Of a DNA stretch of 64,000 nucleotides, positions 13,528-27,260 are shown piece by piece. The stretch comes from Notospermus geniculatus (taxonomy: Eukaryota > Nemertea > Pilidiophora > Heteronemertea > Lineidae). Each line of letters begins with the position of its first letter. Position 1 is the stretch's first letter. The translations under genes were made by a program, and so were the position numbers. The notes beneath the pieces were generated by a model that worked only from the letters and a program-made list of their open reading frames with translations, was not told the DNA's origin and ran no database searches. The stretch lies in the NCBI GenBank assembly GCA_002633025.1, contig NMRB01001907.1, positions 55,802 through 119,801 on the forward strand, read 5' to 3'.

Positions 13528-13588
13528 ATTCGTCTGTTTGTCTCTTTCATGATTTCGAATTATCGTCTGTTTGTTCCTTTCATGTTTG
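13528..13588 (+). repeat. Short imperfect direct repeat
   Basis: TCGTCTGTTTGT followed by CTTTCATG occurs twice 33 bases apart. Confidence 0.5.
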
Positions 13589-14472
13589 GAAATGACAACG
13601 TCTGCTCGGTTAGTATTCTTTACCGCCATCAAAGTGGGAGGGTCTATATAGCTTCGGTGTCATCTTCTGGTCAGAAGATTTTGGCGTTGATCTGAAATTG
13701 CTGTCGGCACTGAAGTCTTTAGATAGTTTCGAAGTTCGACATGGAAAATTAGTTTATTGGGAAAAACGTAGAGTTGAGTTGTTGGCCAACAAGGCTTCTG
13801 TAGTGGAGGGAATGAGGTCACATGTGGCCTAAAATGGCGCCAGTTCTCTCTTTATCCTCTTGGTGTAGGCCTACCTACTGTTGTACCAGGCACGAAAGTA
13901 AGAAATAAACAAGAAAAACCGCTAAATCCTGCCCCTGATTACAAGACCGAGGACTGTAGGCAAACACAGCAACATGGCTTTTTCGAGTGGGTCAACAGCA
14001 TGTCGTCTGGTCAGGTTGTCATGTGGTTTCCCCATACCTCTGATCAGTTGGTGACTTCATTCTGTTTACTCGAATCCGGCGCTGGATGAAAGCAATGCTA
14101 ATTGTTTGTAAACCTTTCTACGTTATATGTTTGTGTATGCATACGAGCGTTCAAGACATTGTCAACATTGCCACGAAGGTGTTACGTTTTCCCAATGTAA
14201 CATTGTTGAAACTCGTTATAGAGGTGGTCCGGGCACAAAGTTGTCAAAGTTCTCCAAAATGTCACGTTCAGATGGGATGAAAATTACCCAATGACATCAA
14301 AGTAAGTGTCTGCAAATTCCTTATTTGACACAAAGGTATAGGTTTAACAAGATTTTAAAGTTGAACTTTGCTGACCTTATTAAAAAAAACTTTGCTGACG
14401 TTTTAGTTAGGTACATGTAAGTTACATGTAGCTAAGGCCTTAGCATGGGTCATGTTGGTTCATGCATCGTAT

Positions 14473-14656
14473 TGGATTTTTCCATCAGGGCTGGAGTCAA
14501 AGCAATATTGTCCCTAAGTATAGTTATGAAGAGGTCATCACATACATGTATATACATGTAATATGCTCCTCACTCGGATGGGATCTTTCATTTTCCCTTG
14601 CAAAGGCACAAAGTACAAGGCACCACGGCTTCCCTCCCATGCGAGCGACTTGCCAA
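14473..14656 (+). repeat. Old dispersed repeat, copy 1
   Basis: This resembles 27261-27418 over its length, sharing GATTTTTCCATCAGGGC at the start and CTTGCAAAGG...CCACGGCTT...TCCCATGCGA towards the end. It is diverged and of unknown type. It carries two TACATGTA words absent from the other copy. Confidence 0.5.
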
Positions 14657-16417
14657 AGTAGTTGTCGCGATCGAAACTTCTATCAGTTTTTAACGTACGA
14701 TCTCAAAGATTCTCGATGCCGAAGGGAAGAATGGATCCGCCCTTGTATCTAATGCGATAAAAGAAGTGAGAAGAAATGCAACTGGTTCAGTCAAATTGGG
14801 TAAAACGTTTCTTACAGCAAGCAATGACAGATGAAATTTCGGAAAGCGTGACATTTTTCTACACGAACTGTCTTTCGCTTCCATTTCCGACGTCGAAGAG
14901 CTACGATGGGTCTGCACGTTTTTCTGACTCCATCCTGCTTTATGGCTAGTTTGTTTTTATCAGTTTTCTCAATGGTGCAAAAAGTATGAGCCACGACTTC
15001 CGCCGCAAACCATGATAGATCATGCTATAGAAGAACTAAGCAAAGGATGGACCATTTTTCCTGAGCTACACCAATCGGCAGCAGCTTTTCGGTGAAGTCA
15101 AATTACTGTCAAGCCGGCGGGTTGATGAGCCACCGTAGAAACACCGCTGTCGACCATGGCATCGTCTATGACGACAATCTGTCAGCGAAAATCATGAATT
15201 TGTTAATTTGATTTCTAGGTTGACACGGCCTGTTTACAGAACCGATGGTAAGATTAGGTTTCTGGTTGCCGCGAATTTGCCACGATAAAGTGAAGGCAAA
15301 CGGAGGCAGGCGGACCGCAGAGGGCTAGTAACGGGGGAATCCATACGCCAATCACGTAAAGTAATGATTGCTGCACAAATGGGAAGGGGAAACTGTTCCA
15401 ATGTAAACATCATCTGAGCGAGCGCGGATTCATCTGCAAGGATAAAACGATCTGATTTTATTAAAATCTGGCCTGGTAGCTCTAGTTTGATGGTTGTTAA
15501 GTAAATTATTGCCAAGCGGCGAGCTACGGTTCTTTTGAGTTTGTCTCCCAGAGGATCTGGTTCGTGGAGGCATGAATTTCACTCCGGGTGGGCAAACAGT
15601 GTACGATCGATGGCGAGTTATTAAAAATCGCCGGAGCTTTGTCTTGTGTGTACCCAGTGAGTGGAGACAGGCGATGTTCCGCAGTGTGGCCAGACCTCGG
15701 CCCTTGGCTGCAGGGATATGCTATTACCGTAAGGCGCCATGTGATCAAACCGACCTATCGCTTCGGCCATATTTATTGGTCTTGCGTGATCAATACAATA
15801 TTGAATCAACACAGTATTCGGTCCGTCCGTCTGCGCCGACGATTCAACACGTCCGTTTTCGCACTGGGAGACATCCATCTTCAAATCTTGCTAATGAGAA
15901 CAAACAATGATGCAGGAATAAATACTATATCATTGTGCGAGCGTTCCTTGGTAAACCGTGCCATCAGGAGATAGCTGACGAGGAGTATGATCAAAGGGCA
16001 CGTGTCAGACCTTGGCAACAACTTGAGTAATCAAGTTGTGACAGACAGAACGTTTCACCTCCCTTAAATGAGGAACAAATACCATTGTTTCGTGAGCAAG
16101 CTTTGATGTACCGAACTATCTCATCGATTCCGACAAGAGTGAGGTGACATCCTGTGTTAACCTAAAACCATTTTGAACCATCAAAGGCTCATCGCGACGC
16201 CTTCGGACTACTATACCCCGAAGGCGAAGTGACTGTGGGCCTGATATTTCAAGATTCCTACATGTAAAACATATTTCTGTTTATATCCTTTGTCACAAAC
16301 CAAAGACAAATAAAACACAACTTCTTCTTGAGAAAGTAGCTCAGCGGAAGTGTTCAACAGTGGGCAAAACTAGCTAGCAAAAAGCTCCAATCGGTCAGAG
16401 GTCGGGTCGACTCTACA

Positions 16418-16659
16418 GGGCCGGATCCAGGATTCACAGAAAGGGGGGGGGGGCGTAGCTCGACAAAGTTGGTGAGCACCGAAAAATTGAAGCCTAAACG
16501 GGGGTCTGGGGGCTCTCCCCCAGAAAAATTTGAGAATTTAAGTGCTTTTAGATGCATTTTCCTGGCATCTGAGAGCAAAATACTAGAATTTTTATGTGAT
16601 TAAATTTTTCTTGCTAAAAAAATCATTACTCTGCCAAAAATAAGGGGGGGGGGGGCGTA
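16418..16659. repeat. Dispersed repeat (GGGCCGGATYCAGG), longer copy
   Basis: It has the same sequence as 2823-2975 plus a block with GGGGTCTGGGGGCTCTCCCC. Long G-tracts at 16442 and 16644 frame it. The second tract ends in an N at 16660, probably a sequencing problem in the homopolymer. Confidence 0.75.
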
Positions 16660-17386
16660 NATCAACCTTGATTAAGTTCGATAACCGGCATATGAACTGC
16701 AAAACACCCATTGACTGCAAGCATATGAAAATAATTTTACAAATGTTCTGCAAACACTAGGGCTGGTCTTACCGCGCAAAGTCATACATTCCTTTTCACG
16801 GCGATAAACGGCCAAAGTTGGCCCGCAAACACTTCTCTCAGTTCTGTTTTCGCTCGGTGTTTGCTAGCCGGGGCCCAGTAAACACTCGGCATTGACAAGA
16901 ACCCCATCATATCCAAACATGCTCACTCTGCCGTCTCACTATACTATAAAGACCCGTAAATCTATTCAACCAGCAGAGAAGACATTGAAAGGAGGAGATA
17001 AGAGGATGCTTTAACCGCCGATTCAATTTTCATATTATATGAGATTTAACCCAATATTGCAGAGGACAGACTGGAGCGCCAATAAACGCTTCAAGAGATG
17101 GGTATACCATTGCCCCGCTATTGGAATGAAATTGAGTGGTCCTATTTACGACGTTATGACTTGAATTTGCGATTTAGTAATTGATGTATAATATATGTAT
17201 AGATGGGTACGCCGCTTAAAGGCGAGTAATTATACAAGCGCCAAGAATATCTTAAAGAGGGCACTTGGCCCGGGATGCGACTGCCTGGCTCAGCCTGGGC
17301 CACTTGATGCATAATGAAACTTTCTTTCGAATCCGTTGAAGAGCCCTGAAAGATTGTGCAATGCTCTTTTGCGCGGTTAATCTATG

Positions 17387-17418
17387 CTTGGAGGAATTAT
17401 ACTGATAATTCCTCCAAG
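17387..17418. mobile_element. Mini hairpin, CTTGGAGGRATTATACT family
   Basis: Two perfect 14-base arms (CTTGGAGGAATTAT and ATAATTCCTCCAAG) flank a 4-base loop, 32 bases in all. It is the smallest member of the family. Confidence 0.75.
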
Positions 17419-17585
17419 ATCTATGTAAGGCATTAATTTCACCAGATGCAGGGAATACTTATACGTATGTCAAAAATTCATAAGCGAGCTCCTACGGATT
17501 TCTCCTGCATCGTACCTCTTATGTTTTTTGAAGTTTTCGCGATCTTTCCATTCGTTGAACCCTATTACAGACACCAGCAACAGAT

Positions 17586-17667
17586 ACAGTCTCAGTCACC
17601 CAGGTGTTTCGAATCTGGGGACCCGCAAGCAGTACTGCGGAACAAAACGGCTCGCTGCGCGAGACTA
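17586..17667 (-). mobile_element. hAT-like mini element, TAGTCTCGCG family
   Basis: It is homologous to the 84-base element at 39349 on the opposite strand, sharing TAGTCTCGCGCAG, TTTTGTTCCGCAGTACT and CAGATTCGAAACA. The flanks are CAACAGAT and CAACAGCG (six of eight identical), which is consistent with an old 8-base duplication. Confidence 0.7.
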
Positions 17668-18045
17668 CAACAGCGCCGAAACAACTTAAACTGTTGGCTT
17701 TTTGCATTCAAGATCAGTCTTTGTCTTTCGGTTGTCTGTTGCCTCCTTTACCTGTTTCGACAGGCCCAGTAACACCTTTTCTTGTGTTCCTGTCGAACAG
17801 TCTTTCACAATAAACCGTAACGATGTCAAAGAAACGGCCATTTTCGCTTTCGTAATGTGATTGTCATTGAATTAAACGCATCCTTTGGAAAGCCAAGGGG
17901 CGTCTCCATGGATTAGATCGCTTCACTTACCAGTCACACAATGCATCGTGCTCATCTCGAAAGTGAAGGGTTCACAGGAAGAAAGACCACCAATAAAGGT
18001 GCCATCGATCCTCGAATCCAGGGCCGGGTAAACGTGCACATTTGA

Positions 18046-18132
18046 TGCATTGGTCACCCACCTGCTGTTGCGTACTCTGGCGAATCGTGGAGCAAGATTG
18101 CGGAACAAAACACAGCTGGCTGCGCGAGACTA
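18046..18132 (-). mobile_element. Degraded member of the TAGTCTCGCG family
   Basis: The minus strand reads TAGTCTCGCGCAGCCAGCTG followed by TTTTGTTCCGCA and a degraded remainder. Its far end is poorly defined. Confidence 0.55.
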
Positions 18133-20434
18133 AGGCATACGGTGGTAGTCTTCTTCAGTACGAACTACTGAAGCACCATCTAACGGTGTCATGTCCCCGT
18201 CGCAACAAGGAATATCCAGAAACTTCAAGAGCTCCTTTGCTTGTGCCCCGCGGGTGTCGTTCTGATGTACAAATTCGAGCATTTCAGTAGATTGCACCAC
18301 GTCATATATCATATCATGGCAAGCGTAAATTCATCTCGAATTGGAAAGTGTCATTGGACGACGCATTTAGGTTCAATTCGGTGAAGAATAGGGATTTTCA
18401 CAAGTGTCGGGCTAATTTGTTTCTCCTAGCAGGGCTAGGGTGGTCACAGTTCGTCAAGAACGTCATGGAGCCTCCAAGGCCAACAAGGGTAGCACCGTTG
18501 GCTGCTTTTTCGGTCTTCACTTTATTAGCCTGCATGTTGTTATATTACAGGAAAACGTCCAAAAATTGAAACTCTACTAACGATATACAAACACCTGAAA
18601 ATATTGTTAACTCTGAAAAACTGTGATTTATCGGCGCCACAACCACCGACACTGCTTACCTTCGATGACATACCGCAAAAATTAAAGAATTTGTCCAGGG
18701 AAAACACCACGCGTTGTTTTGCAATAAAGATCAAAAGAGAGTCGGAAATATTGCATTGAGAAACCGTGAAATGACCGTTCAACCGTTCATGAACATGTTT
18801 TTACTTGAAACAATACGTTAAACAATGGCATTGTATACCGTAGGTATCGGGAAAGAAAGGTAAAAATGACGGGATTGTCATGGGGTTTTACCGAAGAGAA
18901 CAGTCAAAATACAAGAATGGCTACCAAAAGTTTTCTTGAACATTTTTCCTCACAGTATGTCAACTGATTTATTGTGACCGATTTTCAAGCCCCATTTACG
19001 AAAGTATTCAAAATATTTTGATACAGTGGGGGTGATCTTGTGACGTGTTGCATAATATGTAAATGAACCATTAACGTCAATGACGTCACTGGTCGTAAAA
19101 TTGTGAACACCAAAGGCATTCCACGGCTCTGTGTCTTCCGTGATGTTTTTTTGAAGCGGTACCGATTAAAGTGGGGTAAATTTTAAAACATTAAAACAAC
19201 AAAGTGAGAATAGGTAAATTGTGACAGGAGTGAAAATGATGATTTGTTGCACACGCCAAGCAATAGACACTGTTTGTTCTTGTTTTCCTTCTAAGAATGC
19301 TGACCCTGACAGGTGTAAACACGGCCAGTCTGTGCCAATGCCCTTCGGAATGGGCCGACACATTTCCTTTGAAATCCTTCACAGGAAGGTGGTAGAGAAA
19401 ACCAATGGCAATCTCTTTATGCCAAAGCTAATATTTTTTCAGAGCAGGTTGTCCGGCCACGAGAAAAGGATTGTGGATTTTTTCACCTTGGGTGGCACTT
19501 CCGATGATCAAGGAAGGGCATTATTTAGGCCAAATCTTCTTCCCTGCGCGTGAAAAAGGCCGAACCACTCCCTATTTGAGAACATGTTGCACTCTTGTCT
19601 TGGCAAGACGCACAGAAATATACATGTTTAATGTTGCTATGGGATCCATAAACAAGACACCGGAAATGGTGAAGCAATTCTGCATGGACACCGATCAAAT
19701 GGTCAATATAGTTTTGTAAAAGCACGGATTTCCGAATGCAAAGAATTTTGTTGAATTAGTACCCTTTTGTCTCATCGTAGCTCCAAGTAAATATGGACAA
19801 TAGACAGGTATGTTTTATTAACGGTCATCACGACATTGCAAAGACGTTTCTTATCCATTTCGAAGAAACTGACATTATCCTGTCTCTGAAAGCTAAACAC
19901 AGGACGCGTCTCTTTTATCTAACAGCACGCGGATTATCACTGATTTGGAAAGCAGAACCAATGTTGTCATGATCGTGCTTTCTTTTATCATTTATCACAA
20001 GGGGCAGAAAATTTTGGACAATTACCCCACCAGTCAATCATGCCAAAACTTTATGTAACAAAAGAACCCTAATGTATGTTTTTGCGTCGATCTTTAGTGC
20101 CTTGTATTTGGTTATTACAGAGTTGCTGGGCGCTTGCCGGAGGGTCCGGAAAGCATTAAAACCCTTTGACTTTATCCATGAAATGGTTCCTTTTGGAGAT
20201 TTCCAGGAATACTGATTTTTTTCCTCTAGGCTTACTACCTCATGAGCAGGGACACCTGACAGCTCGACAACAGAGCGAAGCATTCAAATTAAATGGAATC
20301 GGGCAACCCTGTGCATGGTATGGGTCTTGGCTTGCAAACGTTACCATAAAATAAAAACAAAACATTTAGCACAAAACTACATGTGAATTTGTGGGAAATT
20401 AGTGTAATAACGTTTGATGAACATGTGAAACAAT

Positions 20435-20462
20435 GGGCCGTATTCTAGAAGCTTCCTTATGT
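20435..20462 (+). mobile_element. Truncated end of the GGGCCGTATTCTAGAAGC foldback
   Basis: It is identical to the left end of 50865-50982 for about 25 bases, then stops where the next element starts at 20464. It is probably a broken copy interrupted by that insertion. Confidence 0.6.
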
Positions 20463-20463
20463 C

Positions 20464-20716
20464 TAAAGGCCCGTCTACACGATCATACATTTGTTCAAAA
20501 CATCATCATACATTTGTATGATGATGTCGGGGGGGATGATGTCCAAGCTTGTTGTGGATTTCCGTCTACACAATGCAGCTAAAAGTTTGAACATCATCAT
20601 ACGTGTTGGATGCTATTCAAGCTTGTTGGGAAAACGGTCCACACCGTTGTCCATGAACATCATACCAATGTATGATGATGTTTTGAACAAATGTATGATC
20701 GTGTAGACAGGCCTTT
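20464..20716. mobile_element. Foldback built of CATCATAC/TTGTTCAAAA words
   Basis: The ends are AAGGCCCGTCTACACGATC and the complement GATCGTGTAGACAGGCCTT. The interior words TGATGATGTT and GTATGATG alternate in both orientations. The outermost sequence GTCTACACGATC is shared with the GTTGAAAG elements (GTTTACACGGTT). Confidence 0.85.
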
Positions 20717-20965
20717 AAGGCCTGTCTACACGATCATACATTTGTTCAAAACATCATCAAACATTTGTGTGATGATGTTCATGGACAGGTATTTGATTGT
20801 GTAGGCTGTTTTCCCAACAAACTTGAACAGCAACCAACATGTATGATGATGTTCAAATTTGTGTGATGATGTTCAGGACAAAATGTATGATCGTGTGGAC
20901 TGTTTTCCCAACAAACCTGAACATGTTTGATGATGTTCAAATTTTTAGCTGCATGTTTCATCTTG
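20715..20965. mobile_element. Second, partly rearranged copy of the CATCATAC foldback
   Basis: It starts at AAGGCCTGTCTACACGATC, head to tail with the element at 20464, and shares its interior in inverted orientation (TTTTCCCAACAAAC, TTTTTAGCTGCATG). The right terminus is missing. A single N lies at 20972. Confidence 0.7.
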
Positions 20966-23922
20966 CCAATGNTGGCTATTACCAAAAAATAAAAAAAGCC
21001 TATGAATTTTTGCTATTACACATGCAAGTTTCGAGAATCTCTGTCTTTGTGTTTCACCTGATGACTGTCGTTCCTGTTTCAATATACATACAGCCAATTT
21101 TATTAGTTTCATCAAACTCTGTATTTGTCACACCCGTATCTTTCCTGCCATTATCACCATAATAGTGTCGTCTGATCATCACGAATACTCATTATAATAT
21201 TGGAAAACACATATGATTTCTAGGTCATCACCAGGCACTTGGGCAAAACGCACGACATTTATTTACCCTTGCGAAGAGCAAAAGAACATCTGATATTCTT
21301 TTGATACCTGAATCTCTTTACAACAATGCAGAAATCACTGATTTACAAGGTTTATTCTTGACTCAGGCGTTGTCTGAAGGGATTAGGGCAAAGCAGCCAG
21401 GACCTGAGGCCTGTTTGATCAACGGGAAGCAAGAGTGGCAGACGAGACGTTCATCCGCGGTTTCTCCAACAACCAAGGCAGACGACAGAACGCGCCAACT
21501 TACACACACCGCAAACTAATTGAGCGTTATCACCACAACAATATACCTATAGAATTCAAAAGTCCTTCTCCCCTTCGTAGATTCCGCCTCTTAGATTGAG
21601 AAATAAAGGATGGCATTATTCAGGAAATGATTCTCAGTTCTTTCAATGAGAATCAGCTTCCGACCGATTTCACCGGAACACTGTCGATATAAAGGAACAC
21701 TGCTTCTTCATATCGGTGCTCCGGGCGCCAGGCCGGAAAGCCGTTTTAGATGCGACCTATCTTGATGAGAGAGAAAGGATATTGAGGTTATACGAAAGAC
21801 CTTGGGCAAAAGCCATAAAAGAGAATCGCCATACGTATGTTCTTCGCAGGGTAACATGCTTTTTTGTGTTCCCCAACGGCAAGAGTTTAGCAACATGAAG
21901 TATTCACCCTTTAGACCGGCAAACTGCGAATATTTTGGTGATAAATGGTAAACAAGAAGCTCAAGCGACCTGTCGATTTTTTTGCCATGTCTTATCTTGT
22001 TATTAGTCTACATCCCATGTACGTCACTCTGTCTACTGCCTTGGTGACCATCGCAAAAAATTAAGACTGAAATTGAAGCCCCGGACAAAAGACAGTTTTC
22101 CTTCCCTGGTTGGAGAAAATGTCATCCTAAAAAAAGATGAAAATCTCCTACACAGGCAAAACGATAAAATGTAAAGTTTGGTTAGCAAGTGTCAGATTCA
22201 CTGACGAAAGTTACACAAAAATGTGGTTTAAATATATTAGTGAACAGGATACACTCTCTGTAGTCTCATACTTTTTTATGAAAAAGAACTGCTATTTTCT
22301 TGTAGGCCTACATAGTGTAAGTGTAATCACAGTCATACTTCATGATTATACAGCAAAATTGTCCTTTATGTTCTCCTAATTTGTTTGGACAAAAAAGACA
22401 GCAAATGACAAAGAAAACAACTGAAATCTAAATTTGATGAAATTTACAACAATGACACATTTCCGATTGCTACGTGATGTCTGTTTACAAAAGAGTCATA
22501 CTTGACAAGCTGAGGCATATAAGTATGTTTGCACATACCTAGGAATTATCGACAAATTCTACAAAATTCACCTAATTTTCTCGATAGTTTGATTAATATC
22601 GCTATAGTTGTGCCAAATATTTGGGTTTGTTTTTCCGGCCTTGCGTGATCTCCTCGTCACGACTGACAGCCAATTTTGGTCAAATATTTCACGAACACTT
22701 AATTGTCTTTCTGTGAATACATACATATTCGTGTGTCATGATACAAAATATTCACACGATTCCTGATGATACACCCCGATTTTTCAGAAATGTCGAAAAA
22801 ATGCAAAACCTCGGATTACGAACGTTACAAGTTACAGGCGAGAAAATTCTCTTTTTTTGCGAACGTCATAATTATTTTACGTCTTACATTGTACCATCCC
22901 CAGTTTTTTTCGTAACAAAATATATAATAATATATTTTTGAAAATATATATTTTTAGTGATTATCTACACGTATATGAGGCATTCATAAATTGACCTTGA
23001 ACAAAATTTTACGAGAAAGAATTTCGAAAATTGTGGTACGTTGTTAAAATTTAATATGATACACCGAAGGCATCCCCGTATATGTAAAGATTGTTTTCTT
23101 CGAGCTCTTCCATAATCTTCCTTTATTTCACATTCTTTCTTTCTTTATACTTTACTTTAACATTTTATTCCCCATACGCCTACACCATCGAAAATCCCAC
23201 GAAATTTGTTACAAACCCATCTCAATTCGTCGAGAAGGGACAGCATGTCATTTTTACCATCATAAATCAGAAACATCGGGTATTACATATACATATTCGA
23301 TTGTAAATAATATGAACATTTTTCATTCAGAATAATACATAGCCTACTTATTTAGTTTCATGATACTGATTTATTGATTATCAATACTTAGACTCCTCCT
23401 CTTTCCATTGTTTGTGGAATGGAATGAGCATACAAATAAAATAAAGAACAATGTGAAATATACGTGTATGTGTGACAAATAAATATATATACATGTACGA
23501 TTAGCGAGAAGCAATATTGACCTTTGAAGAGCTTGAGCAGGGAGTCTCAGAGCTATCACAACAAACACCAAGACGGGTTTGAGTACAATAGGCTACATGT
23601 ACAGTGCAGCAGGAGAACATACAGTTCACAGAGGATCACTCCCGAAGAAGGTCCTCTTAGAATTGCTCCCTTTGCATGGTCGTACACGAGCTCGGGAGCT
23701 GATATTTTTGTGGATATTTCAGCGTCACAAAATCTTCGGTGGACATTCTCCGTCACAGGCTCACAACAGCACACAGGGTTTTCCACGTACAGGAAGACAA
23801 ACTGGACGGATCCTCACTTGACCGCAATCAAAATTCTGCTGGGGTCTTCGTTTTAGAAGTTCTGGGTGAACACGGTGGAAGCCCAATACAGTTCTCCTAA
23901 CATTTGCCTAAAGCACTATGAG

Positions 23923-23990
23923 GCCAATTTCTGAATCAGCCAAAACCACCCCAAACGTTTGGCGGTGGTTTTGACTGCTTCAGAATTTGG
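23923..23990. repeat. 68-bp hairpin
   Basis: Arms CCAATTTCTGAATCAG...CCAAAACCACC and its complement meet at AAACGTTT, with few mismatches. Possibly a small foldback element. Confidence 0.65.
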
Positions 23991-24330
23991 CAGTGCGTTC
24001 TGTTCAGCGGCACGTTCTGCACACACCGTCTGCCAGTGCCAGTTCTTTCTGTCTTCTGCCAACTTATTCTGTAAACAGTAAGCTGGCCATGGTTCACAGT
24101 ATACATACCTACGCAGTTACCTCATACTATGCACTCAGCACAGAGCTGACCACTCTGATTAGGCCCTATTACATAAAAGCTTATGACCAAATCTTTGAGG
24201 AATTTGTGAAAATGACATTGGTGTTGTGCATTATATGCATATACAATGCTGTAGGTCTACAATCATTATTATGCGATGATTGTATAAGAGAGAACTTTGG
24301 CCAAGAGACTTCAGCTCATGCAGTGGTGTA

Positions 24331-24489
24331 CAGAAAACAACTCGTGGAACTTTGCAGTCGTGGATGCGTAGAGAGTCCACTGCGATATCTAAAGGATCCA
24401 CAGAACAAGGATGGACGGAGGTCCACATAAGGACCAAGGAAACGCTTGGCAGAAAACAATTTATGGAACTTTACAGTTGTTGACGTGGG
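24331..24489 (+). repeat. Imperfect direct repeat, 119-bp spacing
   Basis: CAGAAAACAA..TGGAACTTT.CAGT occurs at 24331 and 24450. It may be two units of an old tandem array or a duplicated transposon fragment. Confidence 0.4.
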
Positions 24490-24978
24490 AAGGGACGACA
24501 GGCAAGATAGGGATACCCGAAGGGTCTGAAAAGGTCGACTTCTCAGAAAATATCAAATGAGCTGCTCCTTGAGTTCTCCAAGGAAGGTTCCTGGAGAGAC
24601 TGCGGTAATAATGTGGAGCGCTTTGAGACCGTGTTGCAGTAAAAAGTGCTATATAAAAACCTCAATGAAGTTTTTTAATATTACCATTATCATTCATCAA
24701 GGGTTAACAACAATGACAAAAGCAAATTTTGCGAGAGATGCGTGTTATCTTGCTGATTGTTGGAGAAAGAACCCGTATACATTATTTGGTATTGTTGGTG
24801 ATTCACCTGCCATCAGGCCCGCCTGACCCAATGATGACTCGGCAAACACTGCAGCTTCAAAGACCCCGATAAGATATGAACATACTATTGACATTGAAGG
24901 CTAGGGACAGATAAGGGTTCCGACCAGACGGCACGAATTTGACAGAGAAACGACCATCTCCGAGGTGGGAGTGTGTTT

Positions 24979-25244
24979 TAAGGGGGGTTTATACGATTCA
25001 ACTTGTTGAAAGCTGTTGAAAATTGAAAGGTGTTGAACGTCGTTGAAAGCTGTTGCCCCGTCTAAACACCCTTTCAACACCCTCAACACGGTCTTTCAAC
25101 AGCTTTAAACATGTTCCTATTTCTCGCCATTGAAAGCTGTTGAAAGACCCTGTTGAAAGGTGTTGAAAGGGTGTTTAGACGGGGCGAGCTTTCAACGATG
25201 TTCAACCTTTCAACTTTCAACAGCTTTCAACAAATCCCCCTTTA
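24979..25244. mobile_element. Foldback built of GTTGAAAG words
   Basis: Second copy of the 6.2-kb family, 266 bases, starting AAGGGGGGTTTATACGATTC and ending in GAAATCCCC-like complement. The shared centre is ATGTTCCTATTTCT. Confidence 0.85.
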
Positions 25245-27260
25245 GGGTTTAGAGTCCCCAGTTTGAACAAAAAAGGCGACGCCACCGACCTTGGATGATA
25301 TTCTAATCTATGGCCACAAAAAAATTGCATGTGACGAATGAAGGCTACACATTATGACAAAACGACTAATTTTCGTGACCTGCCTTTTGGCAGACACAAA
25401 AATTACAAATTGCTCATTGCAGACATGCATGTACAGGATGTACATGTACATGTATAATGTGGGATTCAGAAATTCGTAATGTCTCTTATATACATACCGT
25501 CCGGTAATGTATAATGGTTGTCAAATTCATATATTGACAGCTGCATCTCTATCCACTACACAGGACAATGTATTTTTACTTGGAAATGATCTTGTGCTAT
25601 CATTGGAGGAAGATACCTATACGTATAGGGCCAAGTAGACTGTTAATATTTTTGCTGCGTGTGAAGATTTGCTGGCAAAAGTCGCGTTGGCCAAAGCCGG
25701 ACACGTAATCGTTTTCATCATCATGGTTTGGCGGGTTCAAGAAATCAGCAATGGACACATGTTTTGGGAGATTTATTTTTTACCCACGAAACGGCAATAA
25801 AATCATAAGACGGCAAGAGCAGTCATTTCATGACAACATCAGTGCCAAATACCCAGTATCTCATAATTGTAATTCTAATTTGCCTATTCGTGGAACTGGA
25901 CTATTTATTTTATGAAATGGAATTTCGAATTGATCAAGGAAAGCCTTTCAAATGATTTGAAATATGAGCAGGGTGGCAGACGATACTTCTAACCCTGGAC
26001 CCAGTGCAAACATTTTTATAATTTCATTAATGATGGATTCTCTTCCATCCAATCAGAGCTATTAGAAAATTTACTTCCAAGGGACGTCGAAGATTGATGT
26101 CAAAGCACCAATTATTATTATTCCAAACGTTGCTTCATCTCTGGTACGATATGATAATCTGTCCGATTCTTGTCCAAGGAATGAAAAAACTACGCACTAT
26201 CACAAAAATCCATTTTTAAGTCCTTGAAAAGGATTCGTTCCCCTACTCTTAAAACGCCGGATTTTTTTGTTGTTGTTAAAAGGTAAGAATTCTTGCCTCA
26301 GAAAATGCTCACAAAAGCCCAAGTTCGTTGTTGCTGTTAAAAATGAAAGAGCGTTGCACGTTGCTTTCTTTTTCTCTTGCCAAACGCCATGGACTGGATA
26401 CGACGAATACAATGCAACGAGCTTTGGAGAAGTAATTGTAACGGTATAGGTACACACCAAACAAAAATCTCAATCTATCAGGTACATTTAAAAAAATCCC
26501 AAAAAATAATACATTGTTTTGCTTTGTTTTTGCATCTTTGAGCTGACCATCTTGTTTCGAAAGTACGCGGACTACAGTCTACACTCGGAGATTATCTCTG
26601 CTTCAGGGTCTTTTCTGCATCGCCTAAAAAATCTACCGAGCCGTGCGTGTGTCTTTTTTGTTCGAAGTATTTTGTGATAAACCATGGACCGCTAGAAGTA
26701 TAAGCGGTCGGCACAACGCCAAATTGTTTGCCATGCTATGTTATTTATCACCATAATTTGTTTGTTTTGGGATATGATATCGGAGAAATAAACGACATAA
26801 AACTCAAAAATTGTTGGAAACAATAGACATGTACCTATATATCTATTGTATGTATGTATATGGCGGGGAATGTTTGCGGACATTTGTTTAGATTGCCATC
26901 TTATTGGTTTTTTGAAGTTACCATCGAAAAGGCAGGAAAGCATTGTATCGCTTGCGAAATTTTTCCGTGAAAAGTTGTACAAATTTTTAATCTCTATGCA
27001 AAAGACTTTATGTTTTAAGGGAAATCCAGTCCATAAAAACTGGCGCATAAAATCACTCCACGCTATCAACGGTGTGCGATTGGAACCTACGTAACATTGC
27101 TGTTTTTGTTGCCCAACCACCGAAAGATGCGAAAGTTTACAAGTAGTAAGAAATCTGGTCAGAAGTAAACATACAGAACATTCTTTGTTCACTTGTTCTT
27201 CAGGATGATAAAAATCTACCAAATTTCTTTCCCCGACCCGATGTATTGCAAAATTTTATT

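Larger units (their letters stand above)
11690..16410. other. No certain gene
   Basis: Frames up to 128 codons (15588-15974) have no recognisable domain. TACATGTA pairs lie at 14412/14423 and 14543/14553. Nothing else stands out apart from the old repeat at 14473. Confidence 0.5.
20975..24975. other. No gene seen
   Basis: AT-rich, with very AT-rich DNA at 22880-23000. Frames of up to 147 codons (23987-24430) are unrecognised and contain the imperfect direct repeat. Confidence 0.5.

Noticed and set aside
20464-20965. CRISPR-like array of short repeats
   Set aside because: The repeats are inverted palindromic words inside foldback elements without unique spacers, and the DNA is eukaryotic.
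26692-27222. Longest open frame in the window (176 codons, minus)
   Set aside because: No recognisable domain or protein-like pattern and no splice context. In 64 kb of AT-rich DNA one frame of this length is not surprising.
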